Source: Lysobacter arenosi (GTDB taxonomy: Bacteria; Pseudomonadota; Gammaproteobacteria; Xanthomonadales; Xanthomonadaceae). From it: a DNA stretch of 64,000 nucleotides. The notes beneath the pieces were generated by a model. It was not told where the DNA came from and ran no database searches. It worked only from the letters and a program-made list of their open reading frames with translations. The stretch lies in NCBI RefSeq assembly GCF_016613475.2, contig NZ_CP071517.1, forward strand, positions 3,100,001 through 3,164,000. Direction: 5' to 3'. Below, piece by piece: positions 24,178 through 33,175 of the stretch. The translations under genes and the position numbers were made by a program. How positions within the stretch are numbered: position 1 is the stretch's first letter; every line of letters starts with the position of its first letter.

Positions 24178-26244
24178 ATGTACGAACCGATCATTGACGC
24201 CCTGCGCCGCGGCGCGGCCAGCGAAGCGCTCACCGCAGCGCGCGAGGCCATCGCCGCCCAGCCGCAGGACGCCAACGCGCACCGCCTGCTGGCCGCCGCC
24301 CTGCGCCTGGACGGCGATCGCGAAGGCGCGCTGGCCGCCATCGGCCAGGCCATCGAACTGACGCCGGACGATGCCAACCTGCACCTGGAGCGCGCCGGCC
24401 TGCTGCTGAGCGAACGCCAGATCGACGAAGCCCAGGCGGCGCTGGCGCGCACCACCGGCCTGGACCCGAACCAGTTCCCGGCCTACATCATCCAGGCCCA
24501 CCTTGCGATTGCCCGCGGCGACCTCGCCGAAGCCGATCGCCTGGTCCGCACGGCCGCCCGCATCGCCCCGGAGCATCCGCACGTGGCCGCGGTCGAAGGC
24601 ACGCTGGCGCTGCGTCGCGGCGACGCTGACCGCGCCCTGTCGATCCTCAGTGGCGCCGCCGAGCGTGCGCCGGGCGACGCCCAGCTGCGCCATGCGCTCG
24701 CCTTCGCCTACCTCGGCAAGGGCCATCACGCCTTTGCCGAGCAGGCCTTCCGCAGCCTGCTCGAAACCGATCCGACCTCGCGTCCGCTGCGCCTGATGGT
24801 GGCCAACCTGCTGCGCCTGCAGTCGCGCCCGGCCGAGGCCGCCGACGAGCTGGTTCCGCTGCTGGAAGGCGAGACCGCCACGCCGGGCATGCACCGCCTG
24901 GTCGGCGAGCTGGAACTCGATGCCGGCCGCACCGAACTCGCGCTGCCGCGGCTGCGCACCGCCTTCGCCGCGCAGCCGCTGGATCGCCGCAACATCCTGG
25001 CGCTGATCGAAGCCTGGCGCCGCCTGGAACGCCTCGACGAAGCGCGTGAGACGCTCGACGCGACGCTGGCCGAGCACCCGCAGGCACCGGACCTGTGGCG
25101 CGCGCGCCTGCTGTTCGAGGAATTCGCCGGCGACCAGGCGCGCGAAGTGATCGCGCGCTGGCGCAAGGCGATGCCCGACTACATCCCGGCACTGGAGGCG
25201 CAGTCGACCCTGCACGACCAGACCGGCGAGCACGACCAGGCGTTCGCCATCGCTCAACGCATCACCGAGCTGCAGCCGGGCCACACCCTGGCCGAGCTGC
25301 GCATCGTCGACCAGCTGCTGCGCACCGATCCCGATGCCGCGATCCTGCGCGTGGAAGGCCTGCTGGCACAGGCGCCGGACCCGAGCGTCAAGCGCAGCCT
25401 GCGCCAGCTGCTGGGTCGCTGCTTCGATGCCGCCGGCCAGCCCGATGCGGCGGCCGCCACCTGGGCCGAATTGCACGCCGACGTCGTCAGCGAGCGCTTG
25501 CCGCTGCCGGAGCCGAGCAAGCCGATCACGCAGTGGCCGGAGTTGGCGCCGCTGCCGGAACCGGCACCGGGCATGCTGCTGCTGTGGGGCGCACCGGGTT
25601 CGCTGGTCGAATACATCGGCGCCACCCTGAAGCACTCCGGCGCGCCGCTATTGGTTGACCGCTTCGGCGCGCAGCCGCCGACCGACCCGCTGCAGCGCTA
25701 CAACACCGTGGCGGGCCTGGTCGACGGCACGCTCGACCCGGCCTACATGGTCAGCCTGTGGCGTGCGGCGCTGCCCTCGCGCGGCATCCAGGACGGCAAC
25801 GTCTTCGACTGGCTGCTGTGGTGGGACAACGCGCTGCTGCTGGGCCTGCGCCCGCACCTGCCCGAGGCCGTGCTGATGGTCGCCGTGCGCGACCCGCGCG
25901 ACATGCTGCTGGACTGGCTCGCCTTTGGCGGCCCGGTGCCGCTGGCCCTGGCCTCGCCGCTGGAAGGCGCGCGCTGGCTGGCCCGGACCATGGATCAGAT
26001 CGCCGAACTCAACGAGCAGGACCTGTTCCCGCATCGCCTGATCAAGATGGACGACGCCAATCCGACCGGCGTCGCCCAGGCCGTCGCCGATGCACTCGGC
26101 GCGCGCGTGGCGGTGGTTCCGCAGGAACAGATCGGACCGCCGCATTTCGCCGCAGGTCACTGGCGCCGGTTCAAGGACGCCCTGGCCGAGGAGTTCGCGG
26201 TACTGGCACCGGTGGCGCAGCGCCTGGGCTATCCGGCGGAATAA
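24178..26244 (+). CDS. TPR protein with sulfotransferase-like C-terminal domain
   Basis: A 688-residue cytoplasmic protein. Residues 1 to about 440 are tandem tetratricopeptide repeats (for example HRLLAAALRLDGDREGALAA). The last 230 residues resemble a sulfotransferase fold: LLLWGAPGSLVEYIG sits where the PAPS 5'-phosphate loop would be, and AVRDPRDMLLDWLAFG matches the 3'-phosphate-binding RDPRD block. The P-loop-like segment lacks the usual RSGTT, so catalysis is doubtful. Similar TPR/sulfotransferase proteins are common in Xanthomonadaceae without assigned function. It is monocistronic here. Confidence 0.8.
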   Translation: MYEPIIDALRRGAASEALTAAREAIAAQPQDANAHRLLAAALRLDGDREGALAAIGQAIELTPDDANLHLERAGLLLSERQIDEAQAALARTTGLDPNQFPAYIIQAHLAIARGDLAEADRLVRTAARIAPEHPHVAAVEGTLALRRGDADRALSILSGAAERAPGDAQLRHALAFAYLGKGHHAFAEQAFRSLLETDPTSRPLRLMVANLLRLQSRPAEAADELVPLLEGETATPGMHRLVGELELDAGRTELALPRLRTAFAAQPLDRRNILALIEAWRRLERLDEARETLDATLAEHPQAPDLWRARLLFEEFAGDQAREVIARWRKAMPDYIPALEAQSTLHDQTGEHDQAFAIAQRITELQPGHTLAELRIVDQLLRTDPDAAILRVEGLLAQAPDPSVKRSLRQLLGRCFDAAGQPDAAAATWAELHADVVSERLPLPEPSKPITQWPELAPLPEPAPGMLLLWGAPGSLVEYIGATLKHSGAPLLVDRFGAQPPTDPLQRYNTVAGLVDGTLDPAYMVSLWRAALPSRGIQDGNVFDWLLWWDNALLLGLRPHLPEAVLMVAVRDPRDMLLDWLAFGGPVPLALASPLEGARWLARTMDQIAELNEQDLFPHRLIKMDDANPTGVAQAVADALGARVAVVPQEQIGPPHFAAGHWRRFKDALAEEFAVLAPVAQRLGYPAE

Positions 26245-26365
26245 GGTCGGCCAAACAAGCCCGCCGACGAAGGTCGACTTCGTCGTATGGCAGTCCGGTG
26301 CGGTGGTGGCGTAGCCTGCGCGGACATTGCACCCGGACCCGACCGGCCCGGCAAGGAGGACCCCC

Positions 26366-26992
26366 ATGTACATCCGCAGTGACAGCTTCGAGCACCGCCA
26401 GCGCATCCCGGCGGAATTCGCCGCCGGCCAGGCCACCGCCGACGGCTTCGGTTTTGCGCCCAACCGCAATCCGCACCTGGCTTGGGGCGATGCCCCGGCG
26501 GGGACGAAATCCTTCGTGCTGCTGTGTGTCGATCCGGATGTGCCGACCGAGCCGGAGATGGTCGGCAAGCCCGGCGTGCTGATTCCGTCGGAGCAGCCGC
26601 GCTGCGACTTCGTGCACTGGGCGATGGTCGACATTCCGACCAGCGTCAGCCAGATCGTCGCCGGCAGCTGCAGCGACGGCGTCGTGCCGCACGGCAAGAC
26701 CCGTCCGGCCGGTCCGGAAGGCGCGCGCCAGGGCATGAACGACTACACCGGTTGGTTCGCCGAGGATGCCTCGCTGGCCGGCGACTGGTTCGGCTACGAC
26801 GGCCCGTTCCCTCCGCCGAACGACCTGCGCCTGCACCGCTATTTCTTCCGCCTGTTCGCGCTCGACATCGACCACCTGCCAGTGCCGGACCGCTTCACCG
26901 CTGCGCAGGCAACCAAGGCCATGCACGGACACGTCCTGGACGAAGTGGCGATCTACGGCACGTACTCGCTCAACGCCAGCGTCAAGGATTGA
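26366..26992 (+). CDS. YbhB/YbcL-family PEBP protein
   Basis: The 208-residue product belongs to the phosphatidylethanolamine-binding/Raf-kinase-inhibitor-like family: the ligand-pocket segments are VLLCVDPDVP and FVHWAMVDIPTS, followed by NDYTGWFAEDAS and the C-terminal YFFRLFALD. ATG 26366 has a near-perfect SD (AAGGAGGA). No signal peptide, so it is cytoplasmic. It is longer than E. coli YbhB (158 residues) because of insertions around residues 60-80 and 120-150. Physiological ligand unknown. Confidence 0.9.
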   Translation: MYIRSDSFEHRQRIPAEFAAGQATADGFGFAPNRNPHLAWGDAPAGTKSFVLLCVDPDVPTEPEMVGKPGVLIPSEQPRCDFVHWAMVDIPTSVSQIVAGSCSDGVVPHGKTRPAGPEGARQGMNDYTGWFAEDASLAGDWFGYDGPFPPPNDLRLHRYFFRLFALDIDHLPVPDRFTAAQATKAMHGHVLDEVAIYGTYSLNASVKD

Positions 26993-27052
26993 ACGTCAGG
27001 GACTGACTCCTCACCCGCCAACACGGGCACGCCATCGCACAGGGGAGTTGCG

Positions 27053-28129
27053 ATGCAATACCAGGAAAAACTGGAGTCGCTGGTCGAGGCCGTGCAGCAG
27101 CTGTCGCTGGCACGCGACCTCGACAGCGTGGCGACGATCGTGCGCGCCACCGCGCGCACACTCGCCGGCTCCGACGGTGCCACGCTGGTCCTGCGCGATG
27201 CCGGCCAGTGCTACTACTACGACGAAGACGCCATCTCGCCGTTGTGGAAAGGCCAGCGCTTTCCGCTGAGCCAGTGCATCAGTGGCTGGTGCATGCTCAA
27301 CCGCAGCGCGGTCGCCATCGAGGACATCTACGCCGACGAGCGCATCCCGCACGCGGCCTATCGTCCGACGTTCGTGCGCAGCCTGCTGATGACGCCGATC
27401 CGCACCATCGAGCCCATCGGCGCGATCGGCAGCTACTGGGCGCAGCACCACGCCCCCAGCGCGGACGAGACGCACCTGCTGCAGACCCTCGCCAATGCCA
27501 CCTCGGTCGCGCTGGAGAACATCCAGATGCACGCCGAGCTGGAGCAGCGCGTGCTCGACCGCACCGAGGAGCTGGCGCGCACCAACCAGTTGCTGCGCGA
27601 GGAAATGCTCGAGCGCGAACGCGCCGAGCGCGAGGTGCGCCTGCTGTCGCTGACCGACGAGCTCACCGGCCTGCACAACCGCCGTGGCTTCCAGGTGCTG
27701 GCGACGCAGGAGCTGGAAGTGGTGCGGCGCCTGCACCAGCCGTGCCGGCTGATCTTCATCGACCTTGACGGCCTCAAGCAGGTCAACGACCGCCACGGCC
27801 ATGCCGCCGGCGACGTGATGATCCGGCAGGCGGCGGAACTGCTGCGCGTGGTGTTCAGCGAAGCCGACGTGCTCGCGCGCTGGGGCGGTGACGAGTTCGC
27901 CGTGCTGGCGCTGGACGCGCTCGACGAATCGACCGTGCGACGTCGCGTCGAACTGGGCCTGAAGCAGTTGGCGGCCTTGCACGCCAACCGGCCTTATGCG
28001 CTGTCGCTGAGCGTGGGCGTGATCGATCCGGCGGACACACCGGGCGCCAGCCTCTCCGAACTGCTGATGCAGGCCGACGCCGCGATGTACGCGATCAAGG
28101 CCGGCAAGCCATCGCGCGTGCCGGCCTGA
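27053..28129 (+). CDS. GAF-GGDEF diguanylate cyclase
   Basis: A 358-residue soluble signalling enzyme. Residues about 1-160 form a GAF sensory domain (QCISGWCMLNRSAVAIEDIY), then a coiled-coil linker (ELEQRVLDRTEELARTNQLL) and a GGDEF domain with an intact GGDEF signature at residues 278-282. The product makes cyclic di-GMP, which favours biofilm and polysaccharide production. The five-residue-upstream inhibitory site has SEAD instead of RxxD, so product feedback through this site is probably lost. GAF domains bind small ligands or chromophores; none can be named. SD GGGGAG precedes ATG 27053. Confidence 0.92.
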   Translation: MQYQEKLESLVEAVQQLSLARDLDSVATIVRATARTLAGSDGATLVLRDAGQCYYYDEDAISPLWKGQRFPLSQCISGWCMLNRSAVAIEDIYADERIPHAAYRPTFVRSLLMTPIRTIEPIGAIGSYWAQHHAPSADETHLLQTLANATSVALENIQMHAELEQRVLDRTEELARTNQLLREEMLERERAEREVRLLSLTDELTGLHNRRGFQVLATQELEVVRRLHQPCRLIFIDLDGLKQVNDRHGHAAGDVMIRQAAELLRVVFSEADVLARWGGDEFAVLALDALDESTVRRRVELGLKQLAALHANRPYALSLSVGVIDPADTPGASLSELLMQADAAMYAIKAGKPSRVPA

Positions 28130-28142
28130 GTCGCGCTGCGCT

Positions 28143-28979
28143 TTACTTGGCCTTTGCGGCGGTGACGTTCTCCGATTCGACCACCATGTCGAGTACATAC
28201 GCGATCGAAGAGCCGTCGGCCGGCGGGTTCTTGATCGTGTAGCGCTTCACCCGCACGACATTGCGCACGCCGTCGGTGTGCTCGTAGCCCTCGATGTCCT
28301 GGTACAGCGCCTGCCAGTCGCCGGGCGTGCCGGTCTTGATGCCGCGATCGTCATAGTGGAGCTCGCGCACCTGCAGGCATTGCTTGTTCGGGATCAGCGG
28401 GTGGCTGCAGGGCTTGGCCTGGGCGGCGACTTCCAAGAACGCGGTCTCGCCCGAACCGCCATAACGCGTCTCGGCCGTGGGTTCGCCGCGGAACGTCAGT
28501 ACCTCGCCGTCGGCGGAAGTCAGCGTCAGTTGCGGCTCGGCATCGCTGCGCAGCGCGATCGTCTGCGCTGCCTCCAGGCGCTTGCCGATGGCCTGGTCGA
28601 GTGCCATCAGCTTCGGATCGGTGCAGGCCATCAGCGTCGCGGCCATGCGCGCCACCTGCAGGCGGTCACCGCTGATCGTGTAGCCGCCGCCCATGCGGTT
28701 GCAGGCGTTGCCGACGCTGACGCGACCGTCGCGGAAATCCAGCTGCAACGGTTTGTCGGCGCGGGCGAACAGCGCCTCGATGCGCTGGCCCTTGGCATCG
28801 ACCGCCTGCTCAAGCTGCCAGTGTTGGCTGGCCAGCGCGGCCTGGTCGATCGACGCGGCGGGTGCACTCGTCGCCACCGGTGCCTGAGTGGCGGTTGGCG
28901 TGGTTGCCTCCGAAGGGGTCGGCGCCTTGGCGCAGGCGGCGAGGGCCAGGGGAAGGGCAAGCAGCATCAGTCGGTTCAT
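28143..28979 (-). CDS. META and DUF4377 domain lipoprotein
   Basis: A 278-residue lipoprotein with lipobox LALAAC (Cys near 16), then a threonine/alanine-rich linker. Residues about 50-160 form a META (HslJ-like) domain with LQLDFRDGRVSVGNACNRMGG, and the rest is DUF4377, including KQCLQVRELHYDDRG and the WQALYQDIEGYEHT core. META domain proteins are linked to heat resistance and outer-membrane integrity; the biochemical role is unknown. The ATG at 28979 was chosen over 28991 because the upstream ATGGAG supplies its ribosome binding site. It is convergent with the diguanylate cyclase. Confidence 0.88.
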   Translation of the reverse strand: MNRLMLLALPLALAACAKAPTPSEATTPTATQAPVATSAPAASIDQAALASQHWQLEQAVDAKGQRIEALFARADKPLQLDFRDGRVSVGNACNRMGGGYTISGDRLQVARMAATLMACTDPKLMALDQAIGKRLEAAQTIALRSDAEPQLTLTSADGEVLTFRGEPTAETRYGGSGETAFLEVAAQAKPCSHPLIPNKQCLQVRELHYDDRGIKTGTPGDWQALYQDIEGYEHTDGVRNVVRVKRYTIKNPPADGSSIAYVLDMVVESENVTAAKAK

Positions 28980-29062
28980 TGCGGTCTCCATTGCGGGTGC
29001 CAATGGGAACGCAAGACGACCTAAAACGGGGTGAAGGCGCGCGAAGGCGCGCCGGTAAGGAT

Positions 29063-29917
29063 TCAGCTTCCGGTCGGAACCAGCAACAGCAGCGCCGCGC
29101 CCAGCACGAAGCGATAGATCGCGAACGCGGTGAAGCGATGGCTCTGGATGTAATGCAGCAGCCACTTCACCGCCACGAACGCGGTGATCGCCGAAGCGAC
29201 GAAGGCCACCGCCAGCGCGGTCCAGTCCTCGTGCGCGGCCTGGCCGTTGCCGATCACGTCCATCAGTTCGTACGCGGTCGCCGCGAACATGGTCGGGATG
29301 CCGACCAGGAACGCGAACTCGGTGGCCGCCGCACGCGAGGTCGTGCCGGCCAGCAGCGCGACGAAGATCGTCGCCGCCGAACGCGACGTGCCCGGGAACA
29401 CGCCGGCCACGACCTGGGCAATGCCGACCAGGATCGCCACCGTCCAGGTGATCGCAGCGCGTTCGCCGAGCTTGGCCGCGCGCTTGGCGGCGAAATGCTC
29501 GGCCGCGATCATCCACAGGCCACCGAGCACCAGCGCCCATGCGATCGGCGTCACCTGGTCGGGCAGTTCGAAGCCGAGCTTCTTGACCACGATGCCGAGC
29601 ACCGCGGTCACGCCGAACGCGGCGGCGAGCTTGAACGCGTAGTCGCGCGCCTGCGCCGGGGTCAGCGCCATGCCGGCCGGGCTGTGCCCGGCGCTGGCGC
29701 CGCGGCCGATGAAGCCCATCGCCAGGTCCCACAGGCGTTGCCGGTAGATCAGCACCACCGCGAGGATCGCGCCGGCCTGGATCGAGATGTTGAACAGATC
29801 GCTGCGGTGGCCGAGCCAGCGTTCGGCAATCAGCAGGTGGCCGGTGCTGGAGATCGGCAGGAACTCGGTGATGCCTTCGATGATGCCGAGCAGCAGCGCG
29901 GCGAGCAGATCAGTCAT
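29063..29917 (-). CDS. uppP: Undecaprenyl-diphosphatase
   Basis: A 284-residue integral membrane enzyme that dephosphorylates undecaprenyl pyrophosphate, recycling the lipid carrier for peptidoglycan and surface polysaccharides. The two family motifs are present: EGITEFLPISSTGHLL near the N-terminus (E, E and the SSTGH region) and PGTSRSAATI in the second half. Several hydrophobic segments fit the BacA/UppP topology. ATG 29917 begins MTDLLAALLLGIIEG, the standard N-terminus. A longer frame upstream lacks similarity to the family. Confidence 0.95.
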   Translation of the reverse strand: MTDLLAALLLGIIEGITEFLPISSTGHLLIAERWLGHRSDLFNISIQAGAILAVVLIYRQRLWDLAMGFIGRGASAGHSPAGMALTPAQARDYAFKLAAAFGVTAVLGIVVKKLGFELPDQVTPIAWALVLGGLWMIAAEHFAAKRAAKLGERAAITWTVAILVGIAQVVAGVFPGTSRSAATIFVALLAGTTSRAAATEFAFLVGIPTMFAATAYELMDVIGNGQAAHEDWTALAVAFVASAITAFVAVKWLLHYIQSHRFTAFAIYRFVLGAALLLLVPTGS

Positions 29918-29953
29918 GCAATGGGCCGTCGGAAGTGTGTGGGGGCGGGGTTC

Positions 29954-30002
29954 GCGCGACGCGGCAGCATACCGGATCGGCATTTGCACCCGGTTGAGGC
30001 AT
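29954..30002. repeat. 49-bp direct repeat, left copy
   Basis: This copy begins GCGCGACGCGGCAGCATACC and ends TTGAGGCAT; it matches the right copy (31313-31361) at 43 of 49 positions in the same orientation. It lies upstream of uppP. On the minus strand it contains GGTATGCT, a plausible -10 for uppP, so duplication of a promoter segment is one explanation. The two copies bracket the fimbrial adhesin gene. Confidence 0.75.
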
Positions 30003-30218
30003 CGAGAGGCCGGCAAGGCCTGACGCCCAGTCGGTTCGGGCCGTGGCGTCGCGTGAAGAGCCGCGAGGCCTCATATCTCAGAACAATCTGATTCCTCGGT
30101 TGGCGCAGAGGTACCACCATGTGACGACTGAATCACACCTTGACCAATGGGCCGGAGCAGGATCAGCCGTGCTTGCGCTGGCTTGCCAGGATCCTGTTCA
30201 CTTCCAGTGTTAGCCCTC
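30003..30218. other. Upstream region of the fimbrial adhesin
   Basis: Noncoding between the left repeat and the adhesin start. It is less GC-rich than the surrounding genome, with AT-rich patches such as CATATCTCAGAACAATCTGATTC. No ribosome binding site stands out before ATG 30219. I see no inverted terminal repeats that would mark an insertion sequence. Confidence 0.4.
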
Positions 30219-31250
30219 ATGACCAATCCCTGCAATCGCCGCTTGCGGGCCTGCTTCGTCGCCTTGTGCCTGGCCATGGTTTCGCAAGGAGCCGCGGCCA
30301 TCAGCTGTTCCGCTCCACTGCCAATCACGGTCAATATCCCCAGTGTTTCCGTTCCGAGCAGCCTCCCGATCGGGCAGGCCATCCCGGGCGCGCTGGCCAG
30401 CTACGCAATCCCGGTGAACTGCATCAACGGCCCCCCTGCTGCCGGCAGTCGCTGGTATCTGACCAACAACGGTGGCCAAGGAGGATTCAACCTGTACCCG
30501 GGATTCACCGACGTCTACACCTGGGGCGGCATGAGTGGGGGGCTTGGTTTCCGCTTGCGTGACGCCAGCGGAAACATACTGGCGCCCATCGACTACCAAT
30601 ATTCCAGATCTACATTCAATCTGGGCCCCGCCAGCGCTGGCGCAAACACCCTCCAGGGCTCTTTCGAACTGGTCAAAGCCGCGAGCATCGTCGCGCAGGG
30701 CAGCGGCACCTTGCCGACGTCAGCCCATATACCCAACCAAGCATGGGCCAACGGCGGCTCCGCCGGCAACAGTACCATCCGCCTTCAATACACGATTCTG
30801 CCAACGCCGGTTGCATCGTGCAGTGTCACCCAATCCAACATCTCGGTGGCGCTGGGCACCGTCAGCGGCTCGTTGCTGCCGAGCATCGGTGCGACTTCCA
30901 ACGCTGCCCCGTTCAACATCTCGCTGAACTGCGAAAGCGGTAGCAATGTCAGGATCAGCATGACGGACGCGACGCTGCCGTCCAACGAGTCCACCACGCT
31001 CACGCTGTCCGCCGCGTCCACCGCCTTAGGTGTCGGTGTCCAGATGCTCTACGCAGGCGCACTGGTCAAGTACGGCCCAGCGCCCAACTCATACACCACC
31101 AGCTCGGTTCCAAGCACCAACAGCATCAGCCTGGGGGTGCAATCGGGCGCGGTGCAGATTCCATTCCAGGCTCGGTTTGTCCGGACAGGCAGCACAGTGG
31201 GCGCCGGCACGGTGCAGGCGCTGTCAACGTTCACCCTGTCGTACCAATAG
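30219..31250 (+). CDS. Orphan fimbrial adhesin/minor pilin (chaperone-usher type)
   Basis: A 343-residue exported protein with a signal peptide ending near SQGAAA (residue 26), followed by ISCSAPLPITVNIPSV. The N-terminal half looks like a receptor-binding domain. The C-terminal half is a fimbrial pilin domain: CSVTQSNISVALGTVSG, the second cysteine in LNCESGS, and the beta-zipper end ALSTFTLSYQ. Such two-domain proteins cap type 1-like pili and require a chaperone and an usher, neither of which is nearby. Base use is less GC-biased than in neighbours, and the gene sits between direct repeats, both of which suggest acquisition. ATG 30219 is set by the signal peptide. Confidence 0.82.
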   Translation: MTNPCNRRLRACFVALCLAMVSQGAAAISCSAPLPITVNIPSVSVPSSLPIGQAIPGALASYAIPVNCINGPPAAGSRWYLTNNGGQGGFNLYPGFTDVYTWGGMSGGLGFRLRDASGNILAPIDYQYSRSTFNLGPASAGANTLQGSFELVKAASIVAQGSGTLPTSAHIPNQAWANGGSAGNSTIRLQYTILPTPVASCSVTQSNISVALGTVSGSLLPSIGATSNAAPFNISLNCESGSNVRISMTDATLPSNESTTLTLSAASTALGVGVQMLYAGALVKYGPAPNSYTTSSVPSTNSISLGVQSGAVQIPFQARFVRTGSTVGAGTVQALSTFTLSYQ

Positions 31251-31312
31251 GCACACGCAGTCGGTGCGGATTGCGCGTCGGAGTACGGGCCGAGCACGTG
31301 CAACAGTTCATA

Positions 31313-31361
31313 GCGCGACGCGGCGGCATACCGGATCGGCGCCTGCACCGGATTGAGGCAT
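31313..31361. repeat. 49-bp direct repeat, right copy
   Basis: Second copy of the element at 29954-30002, 43 of 49 positions identical, 1359 bp further on. It ends 13 bp before the NtrC box of glnA. Because one copy abuts uppP and the other abuts the glnA control region, the segment between them may have been inserted with a target duplication or by recombination across the repeat. Confidence 0.75.
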
Positions 31362-31374
31362 TAGTCCTTCCTGG

Positions 31375-31391
31375 CGCACCACAATGGTGCG
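31375..31391 (+). promoter_or_regulatory. NtrC-binding site upstream of glnA
   Basis: CGCACCACAATGGTGCG is a 17-bp palindrome with the GCAC-N7-GTGC core of enterobacterial NtrC (NRI) sites. It lies about 75 bp upstream of a sigma-54 promoter, a normal enhancer distance. ntrB and ntrC are encoded in this same window. Confidence 0.85.
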
Positions 31392-31452
31392 ATCTCGTGC
31401 CCTCGCTGCCAGCGCCTGCTTGAAAATCAATGCCTTACGATGCTGCAAAAGT

Positions 31453-31468
31453 TGGCACGGTCATTGCG
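31453..31468 (+). promoter_or_regulatory. Sigma-54 promoter of glnA
   Basis: TTGGCACGGTCATTGC carries the invariant GG (-24) and GC (-12) with 10 bases between and near-consensus flanks TGGCAC and TTGC. It lies 71 bp upstream of the glnA start. With the NtrC box upstream it indicates nitrogen-limited activation of glnA. Confidence 0.9.
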
Positions 31469-31538
31469 TTCGTATAGACAAGTGCGGCCCACGCGGCCGG
31501 CTTTTCCCGAATTGTCATTCCCCTGTCCCGGAGTACCC

Positions 31539-32948
31539 ATGTCGCTCGAACACGTAGAAAAGCTGATCAAGGACCACAAGGTCGAATTCGTTGACCTGCG
31601 CTTCGTCGACATGCGCGGCGTGCAGCACCACGTGACGTTTCCGAAGTCGATCGTCGAGCCGGGCCTGTTCGAGGACGGCAAGATGTTCGACGGTTCCTCG
31701 ATCAGCGGCTGGAAGGGCATCAACGAGTCCGACATGGTCCTGCTGCCCGACGCCAGCACGGCGTTCCTGGACCCGTTCACCGCCGACCCGACGCTGGTGC
31801 TGACCTGCGACATCCTCGACCCGGCGACCATGCAGGCCTATTCGCGCGATCCGCGCGGCGTCGCCAAGCGCGCCGAGGCCTTCCTCAAGTCCAGCGGCAT
31901 CGCCGACCAGGCCTTCTTCGGTCCGGAACCGGAATTCTTCATCTTCGACTCGGTCCGCTTCGCCAATGAAATGGGCCACACCTTCTTCCACATCGACTCG
32001 GAAGAAGCGCACTGGAACTCCGGCCGCGAATACGACGGTGGCAACACCGGCTACCGCCCGATGGTGAAGGGCGGCTACTTCCCGGTCGCACCGCTCGACT
32101 CGCTGCACGACCTGCGCGCCGAGATGTGCAAGACGCTGGAACTGGTCGGCATGGAAGTGGAAGTGCACCACCACGAAGTGGCCAACGCCGGCCAGTGCGA
32201 GATCGGCACCAAGTTCAACTCGCTGGTGAAGAAGGCCGACGAGCTGATGACGATGAAGTACGTCATCAAGAACGTCGCCCACCGCAACGGCAAGACCGCG
32301 ACCTTCATGCCCAAGCCCATCGTCGGCGACAACGGCAGCGGCATGCACGTGCACCAGTCGCTGGCCAAGGGCGGCGTCAACCTGTTCACCGGTGACGGCT
32401 ACGGTGGCCTGTCGCAGATGGCGCTGTGGTACATCGGCGGCATCTTCAAGCACGCCCGCGCGCTCAACGCCTTCACCAACTCGGGCACCAACAGCTACAA
32501 GCGCCTGGTGCCGGGTTACGAAGCACCGGTGATGCTGGCCTACTCGGCCCGCAACCGCTCGGCCAGCTGCCGCATTCCGTTCGTGTCCAATCCGAAGGCG
32601 CGCCGCATCGAGATCCGTTTCCCGGATCCGATCCAGTCGGGCTACCTGACCTTCGCCGCGCTGATGATGGCCGGCCTGGACGGCATCAAGAACCAGATCG
32701 ACCCGGGCGCTCCGAGCGACAAGGACCTGTACGACCTGCCGCCGGAAGAAGAGAAGAACATCCCGACCGTGTGCCACAGCCTCGACCAGGCGCTGGAAGC
32801 ACTCGACAAGGATCGCGACTTCCTCAAGGCCGGCGGCGTGTTCACCGATGACTTCATCGACGGCTACATCGCGCTGAAGATGCAGGAAGTGACGCGTTTC
32901 CGCGCCGCCACGCACCCGCTCGAATACCAGATGTACTACACCGTCTGA
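31539..32948 (+). CDS. glnA: Type I glutamine synthetase
   Basis: This 469-residue enzyme makes glutamine from glutamate, ammonia and ATP as a dodecamer. Visible signatures are the ATP and metal motifs [24 protein letters not shown], the active-site [10 protein letters not shown] and the catalytic NRSASCRIP. Tyr398 in DLYDLPPEE is the adenylylation site, so activity should be controlled by GlnE. Length fits GSI-beta enzymes. ATG 31539 begins MSLEHVEK, the standard N-terminus. Transcription is driven by a sigma-54 promoter with an NtrC enhancer. The stop is followed by a strong hairpin. Confidence 0.97.
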   Translation: MSLEHVEKLIKDHKVEFVDLRFVDMRGVQHHVTFPKSIVEPGLFEDGKMFDGSSISGWKGINESDMVLLPDASTAFLDPFTADPTLVLTCDILDPATMQAYSRDPRGVAKRAEAFLKSSGIADQAFFGPEPEFFIFDSVRFANEMGHTFFHIDSEEAHWNSGREYDGGNTGYRPMVKGGYFPVAPLDSLHDLRAEMCKTLELVGMEVEVHHHEVANAGQCEIGTKFNSLVKKADELMTMKYVIKNVAHRNGKTATFMPKPIVGDNGSGMHVHQSLAKGGVNLFTGDGYGGLSQMALWYIGGIFKHARALNAFTNSGTNSYKRLVPGYEAPVMLAYSARNRSASCRIPFVSNPKARRIEIRFPDPIQSGYLTFAALMMAGLDGIKNQIDPGAPSDKDLYDLPPEEEKNIPTVCHSLDQALEALDKDRDFLKAGGVFTDDFIDGYIALKMQEVTRFRAATHPLEYQMYYTV

Positions 32949-32957
32949 CGCCTTGCT

Positions 32958-32983
32958 CCCTCCCCTGCGAATGCAGGGGAGGG
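32958..32983 (+). terminator. Hairpin after glnA
   Basis: CCCTCCCCTGC pairs perfectly with GCAGGGGAGGG around the loop GAAT, 9 bp after the glnA stop. It is followed by TTGGGGTGGGG rather than a T run, so termination may be inefficient; the GCAGGGGAGGGTTGGGGTGGGG string is also common as an intergenic element in this bacterial group. Confidence 0.6.
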
Positions 32984-33175
32984 TTGGGGTGGGGTGCTCT
33001 TCGCCTCCTCCCTGCCGTTTCAACCAATCCACGAGGTAACCCAGATCGACGGGCTGCGCCCGCCGCAAGGCGAAGTGCGTCCCAGTGATGGCGCGGGAGA
33101 CGACACCAACGTCCGCGTTGCAAGAGCACGAAGCAATGACCGGGGAGGGGCCACCGCTTATGAGGAGCCTGCGTC

